In this document: one piece after another, positions 14,624 to 27,098 of the stretch
How the letters are laid out: every line of letters begins with the position of its first letter
Position numbering within the stretch: the stretch's first letter is position 1
Source of the DNA: Diphasiastrum complanatum
Taxonomy: Eukaryota > Streptophyta > Lycopodiopsida > Lycopodiales > Lycopodiaceae
Reading direction: 5' to 3'
Length of the DNA: 64,000 nt
Assembly: GCA_029204225.1 (NCBI GenBank)
Contig: CM055100.1
Location: 52,718,875-52,782,874 of the forward strand
Translations under genes and position numbers: made by a program
Notes under the pieces: generated by a model
Told to the model about the DNA's origin: nothing
Databases searched by the model: none
What the model saw: the letters and a program-made list of their open reading frames with translations, nothing else

Positions 14624-15310
14624 TGTTGGATTTTTATGCTCAGGTCCAAAATCCGTTCAGTAATGAGCATCCTGAAAACCTGTCGAAGTTCGATTCCATT
14701 GACTTCGACTTCTCCCATATACATACTCATGTGACTCCATCGAAATTGAAGTACCCGACTAACTCCATTAACAACTCGACTTCATCGACTTTTTATCAAC
14801 GCTTAACTAACTCAACTCTCTCATTAGGAAAAGTTGATCCAAGTACTATTAGGAGACTTTATGGCAATTCACCTACTTGTACATAGTCTTTACTACAAGA
14901 CGACTGTAATCAATTAAGTAGCTAGAAAGCACTAACTTGAAAGACTTGTAAATAATATCTTTTTAGTTAGCTATCTATAAAAGATAGTTGATTAAGGGAT
15001 CAACGACGAAAGTTCTAAAATATCTGTGCCTCAATAAATTGCGCTCAACTTCATGCCCATGTACTCATTTTCTAATTTTTATCAAGAGTACATTTTTCCC
15101 ACTACTGGTTTGTTCTATTGAGCATTACCACTGTTTACTCATCTTGATTATTGCTGGTAATTGTTGCACTTCTGATCTACAACCGTCCGTTGTTCTACTT
15201 CCGCTGCTATCCTACCATTATCGATCTGATATCAGAGCATCTATTTTAACCAGAGCTCCTCTTATCCGATATCATTCAATATTCCTAATAACCCACGTAG
15301 TTTTCCGACA
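14624..15310 (+). repeat. copia-4 LTR, followed by a PBS-like site
   Basis: The LTR starts TGTTGGATTTT after the polypurine tract. Its end is placed at the CA at 15309-15310, because TGGTATCAAAAC (15311-15322), a PBS-like sequence, follows at once. The end is less certain than the start. Includes short cgactt-rich motifs (gaagttcgattccattgacttcgacttc). Confidence 0.6.
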
Positions 15311-15843
15311 TGGTATCAAAACTCATTTTGATAACATAATGACTTTTGACAATTTTTTGAAGTATCTTAGGGAATATTCCAAATGTTTCCCCTTAGCTAG
15401 AAAAATTTCCCATTCAATAAGATATTGTGTTAATGGTCTAGTATCTTGGAACAGTCAAAAATAGACCTCCATCGCAATGGCTTTGAAAAAGTCAGAGTAC
15501 ATTGCAGTCTCTCAAGCTACTAACGAGACAATTTGGTTGAGAAATCTATTGTCTGAAATTGGTCTCAGACAAACTATTCCAACAATCATTCAGTGCGACA
15601 ATCAAAGTGCTATAGCCGTATAGATCAATCCTAGATTCCACTCTAGGAGCAAGCACATCGAGATCAAGTACCACTACATCAGGAGCATGATACTTGACAA
15701 GAAGGCAAGTCTAAAGTTTTGCAGAACCCAGTACATGGTAGCTGATTTCTTTACAAGGGGTTAACTCATAAAGCACACAAGAATTTTTGTGCTATTTGGA
15801 ATTTGAATGTTAGGGCATTAAGGATTCAAATTTAGGGGGGGGG
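15311..15843 (+). pseudogene. copia-5: PBS-like start, deleted interior, RNase H end and PPT
   Basis: After the PBS-like TGGTATCAAAAC comes a ~100-bp remnant, then directly the RNase H tail: VSWNSQK followed by TAG at 15463, SEYIAVSQATNETIWLRNLLS, CDNQSAIAV, RFHSRSKHIEIKYHYIRS, and CRTQYMVADFFT. It ends with a G-run polypurine tract at about 15834-15843. LTR-like sequence starting CGTTGGATTTC (TG changed to CG) follows. Gag, protease, integrase and most of RT are lost. Confidence 0.8.
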
Positions 15844-16300
15844 CGTTGGATTTCTATCTTTTCCATCTCTTATCTCTTTGCTAATCTAGACCCATTCATA
15901 TGCTTGTATAGTCGCATACTCTACAAAAATACACTAGTCTTCTGACAGTCTGCAGAAGTACATGGAAATCGCAAATAGATGTCAATTGACACACTTCCAA
16001 TCGACAACTGTCAAATCTGCTCTGAACGACATTTGTCGAACCCATTGAAGACACTGGACTTGACAATTATTGAAGCTGCTAGAGTCAATCGTCAACTATC
16101 AAGTCGACCATCTATCTTTGCACTCCCGTGATTTCCAAAGAATCTCTAACGGAATAGATTCTATCCAATAGCGACTGTTAACAGCACGTAGTGCCTTAAT
16201 TTAGATTCTAAATCTATCCATTAAGCATTCTTGTAATTGTATTGCTACCATGTATAAATATTAAATAACAAATCCATAAAAAAAAACATTATTGATCAGA
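15844..16300 (+). repeat. Probable copia-5 3' LTR (right end uncertain)
   Basis: It follows a polypurine tract and starts cgttggatttctatc. It contains several GTCGA/TCGAC motifs like the copia-4 LTR. No clear CA end with a duplication was found, so the right boundary is a guess. Confidence 0.45.
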
Positions 16301-18900
16301 TGTTCAATCAGAGCGCAATTATTTGCTCCTCTTCTATGTTTCCAGAGTATTGTCTCAGGAAGATCGCGCATCTATATGCATTCAAACTGTACACATATTC
16401 TCGACTTTATCGAATCGTTTCCAGTAACAGAGTTGTGTCGTTTGCTCTTTTTTTCTATTTTGTTTGATTTGTTATATGTAGATTACATAATTCATAGATT
16501 GAATTGTTCTTGTGACTGACAGTTGGTGTTGACTATGATGCTCTAGTTCTAACTTGCTTGCTTGATTCACTCACGCTTTCGCATCGCATCTTATTGAATA
16601 TGTGCATGTCTACATAATCGGCTATATCGATCCTTGTGACTTTGAAGCTTGGATCAAGTAGAACCGTTGTTGATCATTAACAGTAGTTCAAATCCGTTAG
16701 ATGTTGATTCATGCACCAAGGAATCGTCGCGTTGAGCACGTAGACTTTCCCGACAACATAGGGTCCCTGCCATGTCATTTGCCACACAATTGCAACTGCA
16801 TGTTAGTGTGAAAGGGTGGGAGGCCCATTTTTTCTCTTGGACAAATGGGAGAGCTCTATTTTAAATTTCGGACTTGCTAGGCATGTAGTTTGAAATGGCT
16901 TGTCAATGTTGTCCTTCCACAAGAAATTATGCGTTGAAGTCATGTTCGTTGGAGGCTGTCGATATAAAGTTGCCCATAAAACATTGAACCTCAGACTATG
17001 AACTTTGAAAGTATCCTCGCCTTTTTTTATTGCATGTTATGAAATAAGTGAGTGACCTTGCCTGTTTTTGGTATATTATAAAATCTTCATCCACAAAAAA
17101 AAAATGACAAGAACATTGTACTTATGAAAAAGTCTTAAAAATTTTTATGAATACAAATCTGGACTCCACAAACAGCAATTCAAGCATGAAAAGGGTGTTC
17201 CTCGCCATTCTTTACTTATGGCTCATCCTAACTTACAATCATTTCAAAATCGTTATATAAGGTTTTCTCAAATGCAAAGGTGAGTGAAAAGCCCATTCCT
17301 GTATACATTGAACCATTCATTTTAGAAGGCTTATGAGCTGCCTGTCAGACTCGGAATTAAGGCTGCATCACTTCTCTAGAGTCTAGAGTATGTACTGTGT
17401 ATTATCAGTATCATAGTATGTATGGTAAAGACACAAACAGTCGAGAGCTATTGAAGTTTGCAAGATCAGGCGACAGTTGTAAGTACTGAGTAGTGGGCAC
17501 TGGGTCGCTCTGCCACCTGCCCACAAAGGCGTCCTGAGTAGTGGGCACTGGTCCGCTCACTTGCACTACAGTCCAGTACGCTGCATTGTATATATATGTA
17601 TATACTAAAGTGTAAGCCTTAAGGTAACTCTAGTGTCTTACTACTTACTACTTAGCCTACTTAAGCAACCGAGGACTCAGGAGGAGTCAGGACTCGGGAG
17701 GAACTTGGAAAATTCATGTCTCCGTAGTCCAGGACTCCAGAAGAAGATGGCGATCACTGATGATGATATATGTATGTATGTATGATGTCATGTCATTACT
17801 CATGATTCGTCATTTCGTCTACCTTTTCTGGTGGTACTGACGGAGATAAAAGCGTCTGTCTATACAAAACTGGAAATGTATGTCGTACCTCCTTGAATGC
17901 TGTTTGAAAGTTTAAAACTTTCAAAGAACACCGTTAACGGTTAACCGTTACACTTTCACTCTCGAGACCGTGGATTAAACATTAAACACATCGATTAATT
18001 GATGCTTAGATCCAAGACTGCTTAGTTCCAAGTCTCGAGCTTCACCCTCCGACTCCGTAATTGCGTAAAGTTTAAGAACACAGGTTAGCTGATATGTACG
18101 GTACTTTACATTGCTTTGATTATTAAGATATCAGATCTGATAGAACTCTTGCACAACAGATTGAAATTTGAGACATCTGCTCAGGAGTCAGGACCCAGGC
18201 TCGGTGGTCCTACAATTATACGACACCTAAAGTGGTAGTGGCCACTGGCTTCTCCACCAATGACTGTACATTTAATTGTGCACCTGTTAAGCTTTCTGAC
18301 AACCTGAAAATAAGGTGCACCGTTTCGTCCATCAGATCTTAGTTGCTGTGCATGTGCCAGCCATCATCCAGATTCCATGCCAGCCTCCAGGTGCCTTTTA
18401 GATTAATACCTCATTTTTTTAAGACTTTTACTTATACAAAGTATGTATAAAAAATCGTCAAATATTTTATGATATAGATTTTCAAAAAAACTTGCCGGTT
18501 TTCTAAGCACCAGCCCAAATGCCCCAAGGGGGTCCCTTGAGCTCCATTCCAATTTAGCATGTGAAAAAATGTCAACTAGTAAGCTGTCTAATATGCTTCT
18601 TGGTTTCCAAGGGGAGTCTCGAACTTGAGATCAAAGAAACAATTTAACAAAGCTGTCTAATATGGCAATTTGGAGGCCAAAATGAATTTTCAACTTAGAG
18701 ATGCATTTCTTTATGTCAATAAGGACTAAAAATATTATCTTTATTATTCTTAGCAAGTATATAGGTGGATTTGGTCGAAAATGGACCTCTCCTATAGCTG
18801 TACCTGCGTGGAGAAATAATTATCATTAGTTTATTTCTTTGTGGAGAATTCATCTCTTGTGTTTCTATGTCTATCTCATGTGTCTCTCTTGATATCTTAG
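16301..18900. other. 2.6 kb without a recognisable gene
   Basis: Frames are short and show no family pattern. The only structure I noted is a 25-base direct repeat (ctgagtagtgggcactgg) at about 17486 and 17531 and a TATATATGTATATA stretch at 17589. No RNA gene was recognised. Confidence 0.5.
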
Positions 18901-18949
18901 TTTTCTATGTGTAGAAAGTTGATTTCTTGGTAGATCTTGGATCCACACG

Positions 18950-20290
18950 TGTGACGTACTATACTTTGCTGCTTTTGTACGGACAGGGACAATACTAAGT
19001 CATATCTAAGTGTTTATGATCAAATCTTTGTGCATTTCTAAGTTCTAGCATGCATAGAGTAGTGATTTCTATCTTGAATATCAACAAAGTTGTGGCATAC
19101 ATTACAAAATATTTGAAGGAAAAGCCCATGGAAAATTAATATTGATTATTAAACTTGGTGAGTCTAAAATTGTTAAGGGCTAAAAATTGGAACAAGTAAG
19201 TATCACCTTTATGAACAGAGCCTTAAAATACTGAAAATGTTGCAGAGGATTCATCATTTAGTGTTCAATCAGAGAATGAAATATGGTGGTTAGCAGCATT
19301 TCAAGCATATTTCAATTTTACTTATTATTGTTTACCAGAATGTTGTGATTTTTTTTATTACGTAAGTTTGCTAATGTCAATGTTCAGGTTTAAAAGAAGA
19401 CCATGCTATCTTGTCGTGGATTTTTTTAACAACAAATTATGCGAAGATATTAAAGAGCACATGGGTGGAAACAAATTATTGTGCCAAACTATGGCACGTT
19501 TCAAAATGGCATCTATTTAAAGCCACTAAAATGTATGTATAATTTTCACATGGGGCAAATAATAAACATCCTTGTCTGTATTGTATGAAAAATTGTAAAG
19601 ATTTGAATGTCACAAGATCACGAGTTGTTCCAACAAGAGATCGAGAAGATCTTAACTTTAGACCTGTGTTTCTGATTTCCAATCACACCCTATGCGATCT
19701 CCATCAGCTCTCCAACCTAGAGCTGGCTCACAAAGCTTCACGCTTTGTCCTTCAATATTCATGTATGCACATTGCATGTTGAGGTACGAATTATTGAAAA
19801 ATTGATTAATAATCATATTTTGTATGTCTAAAATACCAAACCTGAATAGGCCTCTATAATTGGAATTGAGAGATTAGAGCAAGTACTTTCAAAAGCAGGT
19901 TCGCACAAGAGGAATGTGAAAATAGAAAACAAATGAAAAAAAACTATCAGGTAAATCAAGGAACATTCCAAATAAGCCATCTATTGGTGGTGCAAAAGCT
20001 AGAAGGCTGTCCAATCACACTGGAAAGCCTTTTGCTGTAACATACAATGTTTGGACAACCATTGTTGCAGCATCAAATGACTTTGAAGATTGGGGCAACA
20101 CAAGATTAAAAACAGTTGCAGTATGGCAAAATCTTGACAGTCGGATTGGCGTCTAGTGAAAAGAGAAATTTTTTGAAAACAACATTGAAAGTTTACAAAA
20201 ATATTGTGAGATATTTGTCAAATCGGTAGCAGAATGTCACTCTGGGATCTCTAGCCGTTTGTTTGGTCCATGCCATATCCTCCGACATTG
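18950..20290 (+). pseudogene. Relic of the cysteine-motif ORF of the unclassified element (copy 3)
   Basis: Broken plus-strand pieces match, in order, the minus-strand ORF at 46.7-47.7 kb. They are IIKLGESKIVKG (about 19160), LSWIFLTTNYAKI (about 19412), KHPCLYCMKNCKDLN (19570-19610), EVRIIEKLINNHIL (about 19783), NIPNKPSIGGAKARR (about 19967) and VAASNDFEDWG. The counterpart reads KHPCLYCMKDCYNMN, EVRIIEKLIYLHIL and NVPNKPSIGGAKARR. Many frameshifts and stops separate the blocks. The central CxxC motif is unchanged. No matching second ORF was recognised beside it. Confidence 0.85.
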
Positions 20291-20899
20291 GGTAGGTCAT
20301 GAACACGTATCAGATAGCACAAAATCTGAAAACAGAAACTTTATGAAAACTGACTCTCTGACACTCGAGGGATGAAGTGGGAGAATGAGGACCCAAGCAC
20401 TCTTATATAGTGAAGGTTTTATTTCTAGTAAGTGTCCCTTTAAACATTTTGGCCTCTTTTCCAAATATGGTATGCTCATGTCTCGGCGCATGAGTAGAGA
20501 TCCAAATTGCAGGTTAGCGGAGACTTTCAAACAAACGTAATTGAAAACCAATAATACTGATAAAATGCATATCATAAATCGATTAAAACCCTAACAAGTT
20601 GCCTCAACCTTAGACATCCACGAATGTACTAACAGGCATATGAAATGTGACAACGCAAGAGTTAAGTCAAAACACAACCAATATATTAGAACAGAGTCAA
20701 AACACAACCAACTAATTGTGCTTTCTACATTTTATTACATAAAATCCTTTATTCTCATTGGACTCCTAATGTCCCTGATTGTAGAAATAAAACACATTTT
20801 TGATCTTTTTTGGCTCATCTCCGTATCTGCAAAACCAGGCACATAATTAATAATCCTTCTATATGCATTCAACATCATTAGGTAAAATTCAAGAATCTG

Positions 20900-22103
20900 A
20901 TTTAAATTAGGGGCTTACATTTTGTCCAGTACGAGTGAAGACAAAATTTGATGGCACATCAGCAAAGGTCAATCCAAGCATATGTTGAAGACCATCTAGG
21001 CTGCACTCCCTGTTAGTATAACTTCTCATATTTCATCGTGGGGCAAATGTATGCATATTTTCACCTCTTGCTAATTCGTCTTAGCGTCCAAGGCATCTCA
21101 TCGGCCATGAGCAAACGTATATCGCCTATAGGTGAAACTTAAGGAGCATGTTTGACGTGAAATATGATACTTTATGGTCATTGTTTTTGACAAGAGAGCT
21201 TACACTTGATTAAATCTCCTTTGTGCTCCATTTCCTTTGAATCCCATGCGACAAATATGTTATCCAACAGTGATGAATCTGTTGCTTTCCAAGCCCACAT
21301 GGTGTTTGTTTTCCTAAAAGGGACCGTCTTAAATATGGCAACAAGTACGGTGATTGGCACATAGATGCAACATTCGTTTGGATCTGAAGGTTGGCTTTAT
21401 ATTCCCAATAATCTCTTTGAGAAGTTGCCTCTTTGTTAATTCAATAGTCAATTGGTCAACATATCTCATGAGAATCTATCGTAGGCTCAAAAAGTGGTGC
21501 TAATTTGCCATGGCCGAAGTTTTTTTTTTTGGAATTTCGTGCATGTGATTGTAATAGAAAATGCCCATTTTGATCAGGGCAGAGGATGTCAACCCACCAT
21601 ATATTAGTTCTCCATATTTGGCGTGTATGGCAAAAAAATTTTCAGTGAAGGACTTCACGTTTTGCCAGTCGAAGCTATTTGAAGGAAAGACATTTGCACC
21701 AGGCATTGATGCAACATTATTATCCCTTACAATGATATAATAATAATTCAAACATAATAGTTAACACAAGAATAAAAGAGGTGGGACCTACAATGTGACT
21801 GTATGGTTCTATCAGCAACAACCACATCCAATAAAATATCTCGACACATGTATACGTGTTGCACTTTTGCAAGATATTTGCCATTTTGGTTGATCTTGAA
21901 ATCGTGGATCCTTCCTTTCCAATGGTAGTCTTGGTTGTTTTGCTTCCTCTTTGCAACCTAGTGAGTTCCTTTGCACGAGGGTTGCATGTAAACCCAATCA
22001 AAAGTTGTGAATGTATGAGGCACCCAGTGCGCATTGGATTCTTTGATGTGTGCAACAATGGAAGCCAGTTGATTCTTGGGCTTTCTTGATTGATTGGAGG
22101 CCA
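20900..22103 (-). pseudogene. Degenerate coding blocks, family unknown
   Basis: On the minus strand, from ATG 22103, a frame reads MASNQSRKPKNQLASIVAHI and continues (KESNAHWVPHTFTTFDWVYM) through one TAG into YHWKGRIHDFKINQNGKYLA and KVQHVYMCRDILLDVVVADR to about 21770. A second open stretch (21751-21500) contains FDWQNVKSFTENFFAIHAKY. The amino-acid pattern is protein-like and hydrophilic, but I do not recognise the family. Candidate exons of one decayed gene or of a mobile-element ORF. Confidence 0.45.
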
Positions 22104-22202
22104 TAATCTATGTAATGATAATGTAAGATATGCAAAATAGTGTGTGAGAGCTTCAAATCAGCTAAATAGAAATGAAAAAAATAGAATGTTTGTTGAGTAT
22201 AC

Positions 22203-22989
<787 letters not shown>

Positions 22990-23560
22990 GTGTATGAGAG
23001 TTATTGGTTGTGTCTGGCATTCGGGTTTGCTTCCCATATATCACTACTGAGGTTCATACTAATCACAGCTTGAGATATTTTCGACGCCTGGGCCATAGTA
23101 ATTTGTGCCTCCTCTGCTACTACTGCTTTCTCCATTGCTTCCTCTAAAGTTTTGGGGTTACTATGCCTCACTGTCAACTATAAGTCATTTTTTTAGCCCT
23201 CGCAGAAAAAAGATCAACAGGAGTTCAGGGGGCAGTGCTATCTTAGTTCCAACATGACACAATAGTACATGATAGTTCAATCAATCTGCATAGATGTTGT
23301 CTAACTCATTCCCCGCCCCTTGTTGGAGACAAGTCAAGGTGAATAGCAAGCCATCAGTTGTCCTATGGGGATTTCAGGTGTAGTGCTTTTGAACTTTGGC
23401 AATGGTTCAAGATCAGTGGGCATAACTATCAGTTTAGTTACTCTAGCTGCCATGGTCCCCGCTCATGGGGTTTCAAGATCAGTTGGACGTATCAATTTGA
23501 CAAAGTTAATACCCCAAAGGAGTCTAAACAATGATAGGCTGCAAGGGCATCCAAGCTAGT
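22990..23560 (-). pseudogene. Ty3/gypsy-type Gag relic
   Basis: Minus-strand fragments give a retrotransposon Gag core: a block rich in QGAGNELDNIYADF-like residues near 23310, then LTVRHSNPKTLEEAMEKA and VVAEEAQITMAQASKIS at about 23050-23175. The 'TLEEAMEKA..AEEA' helix is typical of Gag proteins next to the zinc knuckle. Several frameshifts and stops are present. No protease or RT of this element is visible nearby. Confidence 0.6.
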
Positions 23561-24590
23561 TCTCGTGGCCTCCAAAAGTGTTGGCACACATCACAAGATT
23601 TGATGAATTGTAGATATTCTTATGAGGAGTTTGCCACTAAAATCCACCTAGAGTGCCTTTCGTGCAGTTAGACTAGGAGCAAAGTGTCCACATCCTACTC
23701 TTTCATGAGTTCGTTGTACTATATGTTCAATCTCATTTGTGCAAGATGTGATCAAGGCCTATGCATTAGAGTTGCCTGGATATCAAGGTATAAGGAGCTT
23801 ATTTTAGAATTAATTTTCATTGCTCTATTTTATTCATCTTTGGTGGTAGTCTTTGTGTCATAAGATATTTCCTAATATCTATTGACTATTCTTGTATGGC
23901 ATATGCAAGAAAGAAAATTGTCTAGTAGTTCGTTCGGTTACCCTCTCACTAGGTGGTATGTTTTGGATCCTAGGAAAACAATCAATTGCAATGCACATAA
24001 TCTCCAAATAAAACTTTCAATATGTACTTGTGACAGTATGATACAACAAATATTTTAGTATCACCTTGCATAGGTCGTAAACATGATAAGGTTTACTTCT
24101 TGTCCATAAGCAAGTGACATTCTTTTTTGGTTAAAACCAAAACATCGAGAACATTGTCGCTTCTATACGATTCAACCCGATTATTAAGTCCACCTTTCAC
24201 AATTGGATCTGTGAGGTCCAAAGATTTTTCTTAAGTCCCTTATAGACATCAAGATTATAATAATTCCTATATGAGGTCGAATATATATTAAATACAAAGT
24301 GACCACCTAATCTATCAATTTTCTTGGCATTGTATTCGTCAAAGGCTATCATCGTTCAATATAAAAAAAATGTCCGCTTGGGATCAACCAAATATTTAAC
24401 AAAATTAGTTTTATATATGGTTCCCAAATATTGGAAAGGGATTTCAAGAAAAAGAGCAATTGATTTTGTTATATACCTGTCCAAATCCTATGTAGTATGT
24501 ACATGCACATCCAAAGGTTTTTCACTCTCTAAAAAAGAGTCTAGTAAAACATTTAGTCCAGGGGTGAGAGGAAGGTCCCCTTGAACTTGC
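23561..24590. other. Unassigned sequence downstream of the H3-like relic
   Basis: No clear gene. On the minus strand a stretch near 24500-24590 (LDQLQVQGDLPLTPGLNVLL) looks protein-like but is short and unplaced. Confidence 0.4.
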
Positions 24591-24596
24591 AATTGA

Positions 24597-25190
24597 TCAA
24601 GAATTAATTTGGATTGGCCCACAACAAAATTTGAGAGCCTTATTCTCTTTTCGGTGGAGAGGAGGAGCGGGGGATCTTTCTACTTCTGCCCTAGATGGCC
24701 CAACTTCATCATCAGTTGGCTGGTCAATCTTGATCTTCCTGTGGCTAACCCTAGTTGGCAACTTGGCTGGTCTTGTCTACTTCCTTATCTTTTGGAGTGA
24801 AAATCTAACTCTGGGAGCAGATCGGGGAGGCGGAGGTGGCTTGAACACCTGTTCGTATTGATTTCTTAACTTAAAGACAAGCTCCATATAGTTGGACATG
24901 ATAGTCACCCGCTTTGCATGGACAACAACAAGCATACTGTCCTAAGAAAATCTCACATGATAATCTTCATAAGTTGTATGCAAAGCTTCTATTGTCGTCA
25001 CACACCATCTCACATCCTTGGACAAAGATCTCATCACATCTCTCACTATCCTGTGAAGTGAGGTTTAGGTATCAGCAAATCGGTAGACTTCTGTAATCTC
25101 CTGATATCTCTGAGCCATGGTATATGCTTTCTTCCTGTCCCCCTAGCATGAGGTCGAGTAGCAGCATAGGATGAATGGGCCCAACGAAAG
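24597..25190 (-). pseudogene. Divergent histone H3 / CENH3-like relic with C-terminal extension
   Basis: Minus-strand translation, joining two frames at about 25055, follows the H3 fold in order. The alpha-N block is WLRDIRRLQKSTDLLIP, the alpha-1 block IVRDVMRSLSKDVRW, the alpha-2 block TTIEALHTTYEDYHV, and the loop-2/alpha-3 block HAKRVTIMSNYMELVFKLR. Canonical H3 has EIRKYQKST.LLIRK and HAKRVTIM, so eight residues of the last block are identical. A tryptophan sits in loop 1 (VRW), as in CENP-A/CENH3, and LLIP follows alpha-N. A TAG interrupts near 24943 and another near 24810. Unlike ordinary H3, an open frame runs on past alpha-3 into a Pro/Lys-rich tail (KPPPPPRSAPRVRFS ...) of roughly 85 residues to TGA 24597-24599. 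No introns separate the blocks. Either a decayed CENH3 retrocopy or part of an unknown element. Confidence 0.75.
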
Positions 25191-26440
25191 AGAGGATAGT
25201 AAAATGCAGACGATTAGTTTGCTTCGTCCTTGCCATATTCGACCGATATCATAGACACGCGACGACAGGGTTACCGAGCTCAAAAAGGAAGAGGATGTCA
25301 CGGGGTTCCGATATTAGATTTATTTATGATATCGGAGGGGCACGACAAGAGAGCATTCTACTGAGTGTCTACCGGGGTTGTCGCGTAGATCCGATGTTGT
25401 ATCTATTTGCAATATCATAGGGATGTGACGAGGGAGAAAATTGCTAGCTATTTGATGCGTTGATCACACGTCTACGATACTGTGGTAGCGAGATTACAAG
25501 AAAGTAGTAATGTAAAGTTTTTAAGTCGCCCTTGCTTATATAGTGGTAGCTTTTTTGAGCATTGAATGCGATATTGCCTCATGTAATCTTTTCATTCATG
25601 CGTCCATAGCACCCAACCGCTCAACCTACTGCTCACTCGAGAAGTTTCTTGCAAAATTCTACATTACCACGCAATTCACCAACTCCATAATGCAAAAAGA
25701 CACTAATATGAAATGATCATTGTAGGAGGAAAGTGAAACCGATATTCCAGATAGAGATTCGGTTCCGAATCTCTTGCTCAGAGAGGTCCTTAGGACATAG
25801 TACATCAACCATAACTGCATCTCAAGCTATATCTTACAACATCTACTATCAACGATGGTAGATTCAGTGTCACTATTCTTGCCTTGTTTTTGACAAAGGC
25901 TTATGAGAGTTCTTTTATTACTCTAAAAGATCAATAGAAACATGCAATTGTCTAGGTGAATTATATATGTTGATGAATGGCTTTTTGTTTGACAAGTGCT
26001 CTACGACTTTCACTCTTTGTGACATTGGTATCTTCCTTGTTTATTTTTTGTCATTTTTTGATTTGGTAATTTCTTCTAATTACATTCCTTTTTCTAGATT
26101 TGTTTTTAGTTCATCAAGGATAGCCATTCAACAGGAGACATCATGTAGCGTATCTCAAGAATAACTTGTCATTCCTCTATCAATCTTCAAATCACCTTCT
26201 ACAAAATTTCGGATTTTTGAGCGCATTCCAAATCTGCAAAATATAGATCATGTCAAAGTTGATTTTTGCATCTCATTGCCATATTAATCTTTGAATCAAC
26301 TACAACAAGATCAAAACAAATTTAGTTAAAATTTGTTCAATCTTTAGTCCAGTCACATGTTCAATGTGTTTTCAGCTACGTGTACCACACGTCGATACAA
26401 TCTTGAGCATGAACAGTTACTAGCAACAACATCCCCACCA
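25191..26440. other. No gene recognised; GATATC/CGCG-containing flank
   Basis: Just upstream (in the minus sense) of the H3-like relic, 25230-25420 contains CCGATATC, GATATCGG, CACGCGACG and TCGCGTAGATCCGAT. The rest shows nothing recognisable. Confidence 0.4.
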
Positions 26441-26471
26441 GCAATTTTTTTTTTTTTTTTTTTGGGGGGGG
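26441..26471. repeat. Poly-T followed by poly-G run
   Basis: About 20 T residues are followed by nine G residues and GAGAG. It could be a retroposition scar read on the minus strand or simple replication slippage; the sequence does not decide. Confidence 0.8.
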
Positions 26472-26674
26472 GAGAGTGGATCTGCTTGGATCCACTGAAG
26501 CAGTTACACTGCCAACAACAACATCAGCAAGATCGACAACCAAGCTCACAAGTCAAAGATGAAAAAGACAAGGCTAAAGAAGGCACATGGGCAATCCAAA
26601 GAGACTCAATCAGAAGAAGTACCCCAGTCATGACAAAAATCCTTCAGAAAGAGAAACACAAGCATTGGAAAATT

Positions 26675-27098
26675 AGTCTCCTTCTTCAACCGGCCTCTTG
26701 CCATACTTCTGTGCCCATTCTCATGCCTATCGTCCAAACCATCTACCGATGCCACCATGCACGCTACAAATTTAATAAAAAACATGAAGCTTAATCCACA
26801 TGCTACTATTGTGCTGTTTATTCTTTTGGTCGATCCATATCAATGCCCTACTGAGGCAGATTTCAATGAGAGAAAAACAGAACTTTATGATTATTATGTT
26901 ATTGGTGGCTCCCATTCAACAGAGGCTCGCAAACATCTTGTGGCCGCATACCCAACCAAAAATATTTTCAGATTTGTTGAATGCAAGATATATTGTGATT
27001 TAACTCTGGAGGAAGCAAAGCTCTTGGCCTGGGACCATAACAATGACAATGATTACAGGGCAAGGATGTCTTTTATTGAAAAAATTCAAAAAACTTAA
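26675..27098 (+). pseudogene. ParB-like domain fragment
   Basis: The plus-strand frame reads NPHATIVLFILLVDPYQCPT, then ELYDYYVIGGSHSTEARKHL, then CKIYCDLTLEEAKLLAWDHN and ends at TAA 27096. The 'xVIGGxH...A..L' followed by 'hxxLTxEEAxxLAxxHN' layout is the pattern of ParB N-terminal/sulfiredoxin-fold domains, in which the G-G-x-H segment binds nucleotide or phosphate. The frame is clean for over 100 codons (the first ATG, 26757, lies mid-domain). Upstream sequence in other frames suggests a longer, broken protein. Family assignment is by motif memory only. Plant ParB-like proteins exist, but similar domains also occur in eukaryotic mobile elements. Confidence 0.4.

Noticed and set aside
22990-25190. 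A single gypsy element encoding the H3-like domain upstream of Gag
   Set aside because: The Gag relic lies downstream in the right orientation, but 1 kb of unassigned sequence separates them, and the 39.6-kb H3-like copy has no Gag after it.
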